Part shown: one piece after another, positions 37,678-46,970 of the stretch | How positions within the stretch are numbered: position 1 is the first letter of the stretch | Layout: the number at the start of each line of letters is the position of its first letter | Source of the DNA: Desulfomarina profundi | GTDB lineage: Bacteria > Desulfobacterota > Desulfobulbia > Desulfobulbales > Desulfocapsaceae | Assembly (NCBI RefSeq): GCF_019703855.1 | Contig: NZ_AP024086.1 | Location: 2,500,501-2,564,500, forward strand | Reading direction: 5' to 3' | Length of the DNA: 64,000 nucleotides | Translations under genes and position numbers: made by a program | Notes under the pieces: generated by a model | Told to the model about the DNA's origin: nothing | The model's input: only the letters and a program-made list of their open reading frames with translations | The model's database searches: none

Positions 37678-38156
37678 TCCTGCTTTTCACTTTTCCTTTG
37701 TTTTTCCATTTTCAACTGAACCGGTTTTCTCAACTGCATCAGTTTCCAGCAATAAATATGCAACACACGTTACATATATTAGCAACATTCAATTCATAAT
37801 TCAACCCGTGAAAGAAAGTTGCGCCGGGAACACTTATGCCTTAAAATGTTTGTTGCTTCACTCTCCTGTATCCTGGCCGAGGTCTTCCATGAACCATGTT
37901 TTCAGCTTTATCATTTTTCTTCTTTTCAGTACTCTCCTGTTGACAGGTTGTTCATCGAAACAGCTCTACCGGTTTGATAACATCCGCCTCGTTCGCCCGG
38001 AAAAACAGCAAACCACAAATACTCTCTTTCCCTCCTTCTTAATCCATAAATGGCAACAGACATACAATAGACCGGGTCAGGTTCGCGTGCGTGGAAACAG
38101 CAAAGAATCCGAGATATTTATTGATCCGAAAACTCCCGTTATTTATTGTTTCTGTT

Positions 38157-38732
38157 GAAGGTTAAAACCTTCGCCTTTTAGGCGAATAGCATTTTGCTAG
38201 CGGTTGCTTTATAATGCCTCCGTATGAAATATCGCCAAGGGAGTCATACGAACTTTAAAATCGAGTATCACTTTGTTTGGGTCACGAAGTATCGGTATCA
38301 CATGCTTCAGGGAGACCTCGCTCTTCGTGTTCGGGAGCTCGTCCGTCAAACATGTGAACGATTTGAAATCCAGATTCTGCGGGGCGTGGTTAGTAAAGAC
38401 CATGTGCATATTCTTGTTTCTGCTCCTCCGACTATTTCTCCCTCTGAGATAATGCGTAGGGTCAAAGGAAGGGTGTCCCGCAAGATATTTGAAGAGTTTC
38501 CGCATGTGAAAAAGCGCTATTGGGGGCGACATTTTTGGGCTCGTGGTTACTTTTGTGTAACATCGGGGGAGCTGACCAAAGAAATGATCCAGGAGTATCT
38601 GGCTCATCACTTTGAAAGAGATCCCGATGACAAATTTGATATTGAATAACCGGCTGCGTGAGCCTGCCGGTATTGCTGGACTTTCAGTCCGCGAAGATTA
38701 AACCCACCCACTTCAAGTGGGTGGTTGTTTAG
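38157..38732 (+). mobile_element. IS200/IS605-type element (TnpA only)
   Basis: About 576 bp, boundaries approximate. The left end has hairpins GAAGGTTAAAACCTTC and CGCCTTTTAGGCG; the right end has the hairpin CCCACCCACTTCAAGTGGGT extending to GG, followed by TTGTTTAGTT. No terminal inverted repeats or target duplications are expected for this family. It carries a single transposase gene and interrupts a lipoprotein gene. Confidence 0.8.
38224..38649 (+). CDS. tnpA: IS200/IS605 family Y1 transposase TnpA
   Basis: A 141-residue protein, full length for the family. DHVHILVSAPP supplies the HUH metal-binding pair, and the C-terminal helix TKEMIQEYLAHHF contains the catalytic Tyr. It should act on single-stranded DNA at the hairpin ends of its element. 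A TATAAT box at 38210-38215 lies just upstream of the start. No tnpB accompanies it. Confidence 0.92.
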   Translation: MKYRQGSHTNFKIEYHFVWVTKYRYHMLQGDLALRVRELVRQTCERFEIQILRGVVSKDHVHILVSAPPTISPSEIMRRVKGRVSRKIFEEFPHVKKRYWGRHFWARGYFCVTSGELTKEMIQEYLAHHFERDPDDKFDIE

Positions 38733-39478
38733 TTTGATACCCATTCTTTTTCCACGGAAAGGGCCGAATACACCAATCTCATTTACCGGATTCACTTTCC
38801 TGAAATTCCGTTCAGTCTTTTTCCCTTCCATCTGGCCACAGGAAAAAATGTGGGTATTCTCGTCATCATCACTGTTGACAGGAACAGGCACCCTGTACTG
38901 GTCACCACGGCAAATACTTGTGGATGTTACGTATCCATTACCGCAACCAGTTTTCTCCCACGGCAGGCATATCCAGACAGCTGGCCGATAAAAGAACAAC
39001 CCATTTATGGAGAAATATTGCCCGCCCGTTTGACCATAGATTACCCTGACAGTGAACTGAGAATCTCCATCCGCCCGGAAGTGCACAGGGTTATGAACAT
39101 TGAGATTGTCCCGCCACATGCTGAAAATAAATTCCATACGGTAACAGCAGGACTGCTCCCGCTGGCAATATTAAAATCCCTGCAGCTTTCTGATGGGAAA
39201 TTCACCAGCATGTACTACGACACCTGGCCCCTGCGGGGACACGTAAAGGGTGCAATAAAACCCTGGGAAACACTGCTGCTCAGCCTGGTAAGTCTGGATC
39301 TGTTCGTGGGAATGGATAAGGAATATGGCAGGACTGCCGAAACAGGGAATTCGTTTTATACCAGCCTCCTTCCATGGAACCGCAAGGCATCTGATATGAA
39401 TGATTTTGCCCGGTTTCTGCGTTTTTACGACTGGAAGCTGTAAGATGGATAAAAAGATTTTCTTATGGAAAAAATGCT

Positions 39479-39512
39479 GATGAATCCCTCGATTCTGTTC
39501 AAGGGATTCATC
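39479..39512. terminator. hairpin between convergent genes
   Basis: GATGAATCCCT at 39479-39489 pairs with AGGGATTCATC at 39502-39512, an 11-bp perfect stem between the convergent lipoprotein remnant and the transthyretin-like gene. A clear T-run is lacking on the plus strand, so terminator activity is uncertain. Confidence 0.45.
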
Positions 39513-39531
39513 TATCTGGACAGGGATTTTT

Positions 39532-41382
39532 TCATGCTGTACAAAACGCAATATGATCCCATATTCGATAGTCTGAAATCCTCCCCCACCCTCTTGTCAG
39601 ATTAAGATCAACCCGCAGCCATATAATATAGGCACAGGGGAGCAACGCGGATATATCAAAATGATGGCCTATGCTGCCGGACACAGCCTCACCACCCGCT
39701 AAAACAGGAGCGAAAGACGGAGGTAAAGGAGGGTTCCCCTCGAAATAAACACTGACCTGCTCAGCAAACGGATGATACACAGTAAACAGGGCTCCCAGGT
39801 CATTGCTCAGTGTTCCGCATCCGCTTCCATGGTCAACCATCTCTTTTATATCCAGCATACAGACCGCCCGCCGCGTTGGTGTAGCTGGTGCCCATCCCGG
39901 ATGAAGATTATATTTATAGTGAAGATTACTGATGATTATTTTATCCAGCGTATTGGTGTCACTGACAATTGTCGACCCAACTGTACGGGCTTCAAATGTC
40001 AGTGCAAAAGTATGGGTTTCAGGTTTTTTACCTGGAGGAACCGCATCCCCGGCATGCTGGGAAGGCGAAGAAGTGAGATCGAAAAATTCATCAACAAGTT
40101 TTCTGCTGTTCAATTTTATCAACCAGCTGTTCGGCACAAATTTACCTGCCCCTGGTGCCGGTGGAAGGCCGATATCATTTTCCCTCGGTACTTCAATCCA
40201 CCCCCCTGGTTTGACGGGAATATTGTGGGTTGCACCGGGGTTGTTAATCCAGTAATCTTCTGAATCGATTTCCCACACTCCCAACAACCCGTTAAAACGC
40301 CAGAATTCTATCTGTCCGATAACAGTCGGAACTATCATTCCAGAGTCAACATCTTCCAGACTTCCCAAAGTACCCCCACTGTACCTGCCGAAACGAAAAC
40401 GGTACTCCATAGCCAATGAATCTCCCCCATCCGGCAAAATACCTCTCAGGGAAAGAGTATCAGTAAACGCATAGTTTCCAGATTGTGTCAAACCGGATGC
40501 GGTGAAATCCGTAGTGATGCGATAGCTGCCAACTTTGGTAAAAAGCGGATAGGTGTGATCAGTCGGCACTTGCTCCGGAACGTCTTTCAGGCAAAGCTGT
40601 ACACAGAAACAGGGCCCGGCATTTTCCCTGTCGACGTTTCTCCCCCTGGCTGGAGATTCGCCCTGCAGCAGCGTACCGGAGGGAGTCTCGATCTTGAAGT
40701 AAAGATCAGGACCACCAATCATTTCCCAGTTGATCCAGGGCGAAAGCGGTGTCTCCTTAAAATCTTCAGTACCATAATCAATACGAAATTTCCCGGCTCC
40801 ATCGGTAAGAGCTGTTCCCAGTTCATCATCCTGAAGCCAGTCAACATCAAAAGCCCTTACCCTCACTCCCTGCACCGGAATCTGTGTCTCACAAACAGTC
40901 ACAATCCCACATATCACCCAGGCCCCAAAACGAGCCCGTATCCCACACCAGAAACGAGAAGGAACTGTATAATCCCAGGCTGCAATTAGACCGTTCTCCC
41001 AATCACGCCATTGTGGTTGCAAAATAGTTATACTGAACTGGACGGGTGGGTATTTAATCTTTCCAGGTTGTCTGCCTGGAACTGTTTCGCAATAAACGTC
41101 CACTTCAAATGCCTCTCCAGCGTATTTTTCTTCTTCTCCCAGATCAAACACAAAATTACCCTGCCCGTCCATCACCGTTTCTGCAAGCAGATTGTTTTGC
41201 TTTCCCCTCACATCCTGATCGGTTAAAATACTGAAGGTTTCCTTTGGCGCCACAGAGGCCAAAGCTGTCACATTCTGCCCTTTTCCGGCTCTGTAAAGGC
41301 GAACCTTTAGACCGGCCAGTGGTTCCAGACACTGCTCACAAATCCGTCCTTGCAGTCTTCCCTTGAAAATGTAATTCATCAT
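39532..41382 (-). CDS. large transthyretin-like beta protein, cytoplasmic by sequence
   Basis: About 616 residues from the ATG at 41382, which has GGAGG nine bases upstream. No signal peptide is seen. Two modules resemble transthyretin-like or Cna-B-type beta sandwiches: LAGLKVRLYR with DGQGNFVFDLGEEEKY, and VQGVRVRAFDVDWLQDDELG with DGAGKFRIDYG. An early CEQC pair could bind metal. The C-terminal 300 residues, with a PGGWIEVPRENDIGL segment, are not recognised. It is a single-gene unit whose stop converges on the disrupted lipoprotein gene. Confidence 0.55.
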   Translation of the reverse strand: MMNYIFKGRLQGRICEQCLEPLAGLKVRLYRAGKGQNVTALASVAPKETFSILTDQDVRGKQNNLLAETVMDGQGNFVFDLGEEEKYAGEAFEVDVYCETVPGRQPGKIKYPPVQFSITILQPQWRDWENGLIAAWDYTVPSRFWCGIRARFGAWVICGIVTVCETQIPVQGVRVRAFDVDWLQDDELGTALTDGAGKFRIDYGTEDFKETPLSPWINWEMIGGPDLYFKIETPSGTLLQGESPARGRNVDRENAGPCFCVQLCLKDVPEQVPTDHTYPLFTKVGSYRITTDFTASGLTQSGNYAFTDTLSLRGILPDGGDSLAMEYRFRFGRYSGGTLGSLEDVDSGMIVPTVIGQIEFWRFNGLLGVWEIDSEDYWINNPGATHNIPVKPGGWIEVPRENDIGLPPAPGAGKFVPNSWLIKLNSRKLVDEFFDLTSSPSQHAGDAVPPGKKPETHTFALTFEARTVGSTIVSDTNTLDKIIISNLHYKYNLHPGWAPATPTRRAVCMLDIKEMVDHGSGCGTLSNDLGALFTVYHPFAEQVSVYFEGNPPLPPSFAPVLAGGEAVSGSIGHHFDISALLPCAYIIWLRVDLNLTRGWGRISDYRIWDHIAFCTA

Positions 41383-41853
41383 GGTTCCTCCAGTTGTAAA
41401 ATGGTGGCGCCTGCACTTTAAATTAGTATTCAACGTTACAAATCCATTTTGTTGAAACAGTTCGGCAGTAGAGGCTATATTGGCACTACCGGATTAAAAA
41501 AGCGTGACTCCGGCTGGATACATGAATACAGGAACTGGCCGCATAGGCACATTGCGGTATATTTTTTTCTGCAATAAACGATCCGAAACCGGGGGCAGCA
41601 TAACTTATTGATCTTATTATGATATATATTTAGTACGGAAAATATGTTCCGTTTTTTCCGGTATCAACCAGGGCAGTGTGCATATTTTACCCACAACCAT
41701 CACCATTCAGAGTGATATCAGCTCTTAAAAACGATCAGGCATATTGCCGGAAAGGGATAGCCCATGGCAAACTTATTTAAAATAGAGTATATGGATATCG
41801 TTCCCAATGCCCCATGGGTGAAATAATGATAATAAACGTTTTCTGGAGAAAAA
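41383..41853. other. intergenic; promoter region of ACP operon
   Basis: About 470 bases between the divergent transthyretin-like gene and the ACP operon. ACGGAA-AATATG-TTCCGT at 41635-41652 followed by a short T-run is a small hairpin that could be an operator or weak terminator. No ORF of coding quality was seen. Confidence 0.45.
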
Positions 41854-42126
41854 ATGGCGTACAAGGACATTCAGGGCCTTGAAAAGGAGCTGCTGGATCT
41901 GATACTTTCAACTTGTGAGCGAGACAAAGAAGACGCAGCAGATATGAACTGCGATTCGCCCCTGATCGGCCCTGAATCAATTCTTGGACTGGACTCCCTG
42001 GATGCAGTTGAAATCGTGTCTCTCATCCAGACCCATTTCGGTGTCCGTATCACATCAAAGGAAACCAGTGTGGAAGTTTTAAATTCTCTTGCCACTATCG
42101 CCGATTATATTCGGGTCAACAGATAG
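41854..42126 (+). CDS. acyl carrier protein
   Basis: A 90-residue acidic ACP with the phosphopantetheine attachment site ILGLDSLDAVEIV (Ser in GLDSL). A good ribosome-binding site (CTGGAG) precedes the ATG at 41854. It is the first gene of a five-gene plus-strand operon with chain-length-factor-like, radical SAM, KAS III and KS genes, so it is the probable carrier of the growing chain. Spacing to the next gene is three bases. Confidence 0.92.
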   Translation: MAYKDIQGLEKELLDLILSTCERDKEDAADMNCDSPLIGPESILGLDSLDAVEIVSLIQTHFGVRITSKETSVEVLNSLATIADYIRVNR

Positions 42127-42129
42127 AAA

Positions 42130-43206
42130 ATGAGTTGTACAATTACAGGAATCGGCGTTGTGGGAGCTTTCGGCACCAACCTGAAGGAGATGGTAGAATC
42201 GGTAGCTCAGGCGGAAAGCAGACCGGAACTCCTGTCCTGGCACGAAAAGCATCATATGCCTGTATTCAAGGCAAAAACAGATGGAATTGCAGAGTTTTTT
42301 CCCAAAAACCTCCTGCGACGAACCGATCACTTCTCAAAGATGGCTCTCCTGGCAGCCTCTCTGGCAATTCAGAAGTACGAAGAACAGGAAAAGTGTTCCG
42401 GTGATGACACCGGAATAATAGTGGCTACCGGGTACGGCAGTATCACCTCTACCTGTCGGTTCAAGGATTCTGTTTTTGCAAGTGAAGACAAGGGCCCGTC
42501 CCCCCTGCTGTTTTCCAGGTCCGTTCATAATCAGGCGGCATCACATCTGGCGATCCTGTTGGGTATTACCGGCCCCAATCTCACTGTAAGCCAGCATTAT
42601 CTTTCCTTCCACAGTGCCGTACAGACAGCCTGTCTCTGGCTTGCGGAACGAAGAGTGAAACGGGTGCTGGTCGGCGGAATTGATGAATTTGACACAATCC
42701 TTGCTTACAGCCGGAAACGATTTATAAAAAACAATATGGGAAAATATGCTGACCCCGCTCTCCAGGATCTCAATTCGATCCCCGGAGAAGGAGCTGGTTT
42801 TTTCCTGCTTGAAAAAGATAAGAGAAAAAAAGGTTCAACTCTCAAAATGCCGGTAATTGGCCGGATAACCCGAAAGAGCTTTGAAAGAAAGGAAAAATTG
42901 GGAAAAACAATCTGCTACGATTATTCCCGGTCGGAGGCTGTCATGGATAAACCAGCATGGCTGGATCCAATGGCTCGGAAACAACAGAGTAATGTAGATC
43001 CGACTGCGACCGCAAGATTTTCAGATAAACCGGACAGACAAACAGATTCGCGACGCTTCTACGGAGAATTCCCCACTGCGGCCGCCCTCGATCTTGCCTT
43101 TGCCCTGGCCACGACCCCAACGGGACAGAGTGTCTCCTGTATCCAGATCACCAGAGAAAAGTGCTATGGTGTTATACAGGCAACCGCGACTCAACCGATA
43201 CTATGA
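42130..43206 (+). CDS. ketosynthase-like protein lacking the catalytic Cys (chain-length-factor type)
   Basis: A 358-residue protein with the thiolase-fold N-terminal half of ketosynthases (GIVVATGYGSITSTCRFKDS, RVLVGGIDEFD). The active-site segment reads TVSQHYLSFHSAVQTA instead of ACASG, so the nucleophile is lost. The usual HGTGT and GHTLGAAG histidine motifs are not found either. Inactive KS partners of this sort serve as chain-length factors in type II polyketide and aryl-polyene systems. It probably pairs with the FabF-like KS at 45695. The stop overlaps the radical SAM start (ATGA). Confidence 0.8.
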   Translation: MSCTITGIGVVGAFGTNLKEMVESVAQAESRPELLSWHEKHHMPVFKAKTDGIAEFFPKNLLRRTDHFSKMALLAASLAIQKYEEQEKCSGDDTGIIVATGYGSITSTCRFKDSVFASEDKGPSPLLFSRSVHNQAASHLAILLGITGPNLTVSQHYLSFHSAVQTACLWLAERRVKRVLVGGIDEFDTILAYSRKRFIKNNMGKYADPALQDLNSIPGEGAGFFLLEKDKRKKGSTLKMPVIGRITRKSFERKEKLGKTICYDYSRSEAVMDKPAWLDPMARKQQSNVDPTATARFSDKPDRQTDSRRFYGEFPTAAALDLAFALATTPTGQSVSCIQITREKCYGVIQATATQPIL

Positions 43207-44513
43207 AAATTCTTCTCATCAATCCCCCAAACAGCGGCAGGTCAATTCCTGAAGAAGAGTTTGGAATCACCTCCATTAAACTGATCTTTCGGGGAGAACC
43301 CCTGGCCCTTGAAACCCTGGCAGGCAACCTGCCGGGTCACGACGTGGTTATCGCCGATCTTAAAGCTGATCCCCACTGCCTGGAAAATATTCTAGAAGAT
43401 TTCGGTCGGCCGGATATCGTCGGACTGACTGGTGTGACCTGCGAGGCCAATGCCGTTCTGTCACTGGCCCGGGATATAAAAAAACGCTGTCGGCCAGACA
43501 ATCCCGTTACAGTTGTAGGAGGACATCATGCCTCCTGCGACCCCGGCTATTTCAACCGGGAACATATAGATTTTGTTGTTACGGGCCTGGGCAAGGCGAC
43601 TTTCGCCAACCTGGTGCACCATCTGGAACAAAAAAAATCTCCGGACAGAATCCCCGGCCTGGCCAGGGTCAGAAAAGGACGACCGCTGGCAATCAATCCC
43701 AAACGATACAGTACTGAAGATATAGTCGACACAATGCCACCGCGCTATGACCTGGTTGCCGATTACAGGGACAGGTATGTCATGAGCGGAGTGGGGGGCA
43801 AAGTCGGCTTTGTTTCCACCGCTTTCGGCTGTACCCACTGCTGTTCCTTCTGTACGATTCCCTCGCTTACCGGAGGCCGTTACATTTCCCATTCCTGCGA
43901 ATCAATCCTGAGAGATATTGATATGTTGGAAGATGTCTCCCTGATCCGTTTTGTCGATGCCAACACCTTTGGTGACATTGCCATGGCCCGGGAACTTGCA
44001 CAAACACTGATTGACCGGGGAATAAAAAAACGATTTGTGGCAGACGTCCGAGCCGATACAGTGGTCAATCACCCGCAGATTATGAAACTGTGGGCCGAAG
44101 CTGGTCTTGTTTCCGTTGTTATCGGTTTTGAAGAGATCAATGACGACCGACTTGCCATGCTGAATAAAAAAAGTACCAACCGTGCCAACATAAAGGCCCT
44201 GGAAATCCTGAAAGAACTGGACATCAGGGTCATCGGCGATTTTATTATCTCGCCTGATTACGGTTATGAAGAATTCGAGGCTCTGGACAATTTTATCAAT
44301 TACTACCAGATAGACCTGCCGGTGCCGTCAATTCTTACTCCGATTCCGGGTACTCCACTCCATCGACGCTTGAAAAATGAGATTGCAATAACTGATCTCG
44401 ATTATTATACATTTTCAAATGCTGTACTGCCGACTCAATTGAGCAGAAAAGCATTTTACACAACGTATTCGGCCATAATGAAGAAACTGCACAGTCATAT
44501 AAAAAACTCCTGA
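43203..44513 (+). CDS. B12-binding radical SAM enzyme
   Basis: A 436-residue protein. The N-terminal domain (KILLINPPNSGRS, VIADLKADPH, TVVGGHHASC) is a cobalamin-binding fold. The radical SAM motif is FGCTHCCSFCTIPS (CxxxCxxC), with a SAM-contact stretch VIGFEEINDD. Enzymes of this class methylate or rearrange unactivated carbons. Being coupled to an ACP and ketosynthases, it likely modifies an ACP-bound chain. A second radical SAM gene of this class lies at 27912-29358. Confidence 0.88.
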   Translation: MKILLINPPNSGRSIPEEEFGITSIKLIFRGEPLALETLAGNLPGHDVVIADLKADPHCLENILEDFGRPDIVGLTGVTCEANAVLSLARDIKKRCRPDNPVTVVGGHHASCDPGYFNREHIDFVVTGLGKATFANLVHHLEQKKSPDRIPGLARVRKGRPLAINPKRYSTEDIVDTMPPRYDLVADYRDRYVMSGVGGKVGFVSTAFGCTHCCSFCTIPSLTGGRYISHSCESILRDIDMLEDVSLIRFVDANTFGDIAMARELAQTLIDRGIKKRFVADVRADTVVNHPQIMKLWAEAGLVSVVIGFEEINDDRLAMLNKKSTNRANIKALEILKELDIRVIGDFIISPDYGYEEFEALDNFINYYQIDLPVPSILTPIPGTPLHRRLKNEIAITDLDYYTFSNAVLPTQLSRKAFYTTYSAIMKKLHSHIKNS

Positions 44514-44542
44514 TCTGAGACAAAACAAAGAAAAGAAACACC

Positions 44543-45691
44543 ATGGATGTCTACATAAACAGTCTTGCTTCATTTCTGCCCAACAACCCGGTTACCAATG
44601 ACGAAATTGAAAATGTCCTTGGAACCATCAATGATATTCCGTCCCGTACCAGACAGAGAATCCTGAACAATAATAAAATTAAAACCCGGTACTATGCCAT
44701 TGATCCCGACAGTGGGAAATTCACCCATACCAATGCGCAACTGACTGCCGAAGCGGTAAAAAACCTGAGCGCTGCCGGACGATTTTCCCTGGAAGAGGTT
44801 GAATGCCTCTGCTGTGGCACTTCCAGTCCCGATCTGTTGATGCCGGGTCACGGGGTAATGGTCGCGGGAGAACTGGCCCTGCCACCCTGCGACGTGGTCA
44901 CCACCTCGGGAATCTGTATTGCCGGGATTACAGCCCTGAAGCACGCCTGCATGAATGTGGCCACAGGCTGCACGAAAAATGGTATTGCCACCGGCTCAGA
45001 GCTGGCATCCTCCTTTATGCGGGCCGGTTTTTTCCATGTTGATGCGGACCCGGAAGCGGATATCAAAAAGAAACCGATCCTTGCCTTTGATACCGACTTT
45101 CTCCGCTGGATGCTCTCCGATGGTGCAGGAGCGGCCTGGGTCAGTCGTCAAAAAAATGAGAAAGGACTCTCCCTGAGAGTAGAATGGATAGAGCATCGCT
45201 CCTATGCCGGGGAATTGGACACCTGCATGTACGCAGGGGGATTGAAACTGGATGCCGGAAGAATCAAGGGTTGGCGGGAAATGGAAAGCAGTATGGAGGC
45301 TGCAGGCTTAAACTGCCTGGCTGTAAAACAGGATGTCAGGCTTCTGGATGCCCATATTGTCTCAACCGCCATGGACAGGACACTCACTGCAGTTGCTGAA
45401 AAACATAAGCTGAAGCCCGAACAGATCGACTGGTACCTGCCCCATTATTCTTCCCATTTTTTCAGGGACAGATTCTATGAAGGTATGAAACGGGCCGGAT
45501 TTGAAATCCCTTACGAAAAGTGGTTCACCAACCTCTACCAGGTTGGTAATATCGGCAGTGCCTCCATTTACCTGATCCTGGAAGCACTCTTTTATTCGGA
45601 CAAAGTGAAAGATGGAGATACCATTCTCTGTTTTATTCCGGAAAGTGGCCGGTTCGCCCACAGCTTTATGCTGCTGAGTGCAGTATATTAG
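44543..45691 (+). CDS. KAS III-like condensing enzyme (DarB-like)
   Basis: A 382-residue KAS III homologue with the Cys-His-Asn triad: TTSGICIAGITALKHA, WYLPHYSSHFF and NLYQVGNIGSAS. The opening (YINSLASFLP, NKIKTRYYAIDPDSGKFTHT) and CLCCGTSSPDLLMPGHGVMV resemble the DarB-type enzymes of dialkylresorcinol / flexirubin clusters. DarB joins two acyl chains; whether this one does so, or starts a chain, cannot be told. A DarA-type cyclase gene was not found in the window. Confidence 0.85.
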   Translation: MDVYINSLASFLPNNPVTNDEIENVLGTINDIPSRTRQRILNNNKIKTRYYAIDPDSGKFTHTNAQLTAEAVKNLSAAGRFSLEEVECLCCGTSSPDLLMPGHGVMVAGELALPPCDVVTTSGICIAGITALKHACMNVATGCTKNGIATGSELASSFMRAGFFHVDADPEADIKKKPILAFDTDFLRWMLSDGAGAAWVSRQKNEKGLSLRVEWIEHRSYAGELDTCMYAGGLKLDAGRIKGWREMESSMEAAGLNCLAVKQDVRLLDAHIVSTAMDRTLTAVAEKHKLKPEQIDWYLPHYSSHFFRDRFYEGMKRAGFEIPYEKWFTNLYQVGNIGSASIYLILEALFYSDKVKDGDTILCFIPESGRFAHSFMLLSAVY

Positions 45692-45694
45692 ACC

Positions 45695-46882
45695 ATGACT
45701 ACCGCCCGTCACCCGGAAAATAAGGAGATCAAAGGTATAGGCTGCCTCTGTGCCCTCGGGGGAGATCTGCCAACCTGTATGAAAAATCTCTATTCAGGAA
45801 AACGAAAGAACGGACTACCAACAGGTTTTACAACAGACAGACCCGATACTTACCCCGTCTTTGAGACTGACAACAACCATATCCGCTATGGACCTGATTC
45901 AACAGAATTGAGCCGTACAGCCAGGCTGGCCCTGAGTGCTGCGGAGGAGGCAATCCGGGACAGCGGATTTTCCCGTGATGAGCTCAGCTCAATGCGGGTG
46001 GGTGTTGCGGTGGGAACCACTGTCGGAAGCACCCTGAACAACGAGAACTTTTATCGTCGATTCTGTAATGGAGAACATCCCGAACTCCTTGAAATAAACC
46101 GCTTTCTTAACTCCAACCCTGCGGAGGCCATATCCAGGGAGTTCGAATTAAACGGCCCGGTACAGACAGTGGTGAATGCCTGCTCGTCCGGTGCGGACGC
46201 TATCGGCATCGGCATGTCATGGCTGGATGCGGGTCTCTGCGACCTGGTCATCGCCGGCGGTGCTGATGAACTCAGCCGTATTTCCTACCTGGGTTTTATT
46301 TCACTGATGATCAGTGACCCGGAACCCTGCAGACCATTTGACAGAACAAGGCAGGGGCTGAACCTGGGTGAAGGTGCCGCCATGCTCCTGCTCTCAAAAA
46401 AACAACCGAAAAACCAAAGCGGCAGATACTGTGAACTCGCAGGCTATGCATCTGCCTGCGATGCCTATCACCTGACCGCCCCTCATCCGCAGGGCAATGG
46501 CTTGAAAAAAGCTCTGAACAGCATTCTACAGAAAACTGGTGATCCTCTTGAAAATATAGCATTTGTCAATGCACACGGGACCGGAACCCAAGATAATGAC
46601 AAGGTGGAAATGCAGGTTCTCTCCGAACTGCTTCCCGGAATCCCCTACTTCAGTATCAAGGGAGGGACAGGACATACCCTTGGGGCAGCGGGGGCTATTG
46701 AAGCGGCAGTTACCGCAGCCTGCCTCGTCAGAGGACAGATTCCCGGTTCGATCGGTTTCTCTGTTGCTGAAAAAGACACCCACCCGCCCCTTGAAAACAA
46801 TGCAGAAATTACCAGGAGATTCGCCATTTCCCAGTCACTGGCCTTTGGAGGCAATAACGCGGTTCTGTTGTTCAAACGATAA
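45695..46882 (+). CDS. beta-ketoacyl-ACP synthase (FabF-like)
   Basis: A 395-residue ketosynthase with a full catalytic set: VVNACSSGADAIGIGMSW (Cys), VNAHGTGTQDNDKVE (His) and GGTGHTLGAAGAIEA (His). It starts three bases after the KAS III gene and closes the operon. Its inactive partner is probably the Cys-less protein at 42130, as in KS-CLF heterodimers. Confidence 0.9.
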   Translation: MTTARHPENKEIKGIGCLCALGGDLPTCMKNLYSGKRKNGLPTGFTTDRPDTYPVFETDNNHIRYGPDSTELSRTARLALSAAEEAIRDSGFSRDELSSMRVGVAVGTTVGSTLNNENFYRRFCNGEHPELLEINRFLNSNPAEAISREFELNGPVQTVVNACSSGADAIGIGMSWLDAGLCDLVIAGGADELSRISYLGFISLMISDPEPCRPFDRTRQGLNLGEGAAMLLLSKKQPKNQSGRYCELAGYASACDAYHLTAPHPQGNGLKKALNSILQKTGDPLENIAFVNAHGTGTQDNDKVEMQVLSELLPGIPYFSIKGGTGHTLGAAGAIEAAVTAACLVRGQIPGSIGFSVAEKDTHPPLENNAEITRRFAISQSLAFGGNNAVLLFKR

Positions 46883-46886
46883 AAAA

Positions 46887-46920
46887 ACAGGATGGCATTA
46901 TAAAAACAATACCATCCTGT
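46887..46920. terminator. 13-bp hairpin, downstream of KS operon
   Basis: ACAGGATGGCATT (46887-46899) pairs with AATACCATCCTGT (46908-46920) with one mismatch. The A-run just before it becomes a T-run on the minus strand, so it may terminate leftward transcription. Confidence 0.6.
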
Positions 46921-46940
46921 CAGGAATGTGAAAAAAATAT

Positions 46941-46970
46941 AAAAAGGGGGGGGCGTTCCCCCTCTTTTTC
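46941..46970. terminator. bidirectional rho-independent terminator
   Basis: AAAAAGGGGG ... CCCCCTCTTTTT forms a G+C-rich stem flanked by A and T runs between the convergent KS and PEP-CTERM genes, so it can act in both directions. Confidence 0.75.

Larger units (their letters stand above)
37889..39443 (+). pseudogene. lipoprotein gene split by IS200-like insertion
   Basis: The 5' part (37889-38156) encodes a lipoprotein signal with lipobox LLTGC, then SSKQLYRFDNIRLVRPEK. The 3' part (38733-39443) continues in another frame with FDTHSFSTERAEYTNLIYRI, then ATGKNVGILVIITVDRN and TANTCGCYVS. Similar hypothetical lipoproteins carry a CGCY segment, but I cannot name a family with confidence. The two parts are separated by the IS element. 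The original gene is probably inactive unless the element excises precisely. Confidence 0.65.

Noticed and set aside
41635-41652. Terminator or operator ACGGAA-AATATG-TTCCGT
   Set aside because: The stem is only six base pairs and lies upstream of an operon; too weak to list as a separate feature.
27912-46882. Ladderane-type lipid biosynthesis cluster
   Set aside because: The mix of ketosynthases, ACP and radical SAM enzymes is reminiscent, but no phytoene-desaturase-like or other ladderane-candidate genes are present. The evidence favours an aryl-polyene/dialkylresorcinol-type relative.
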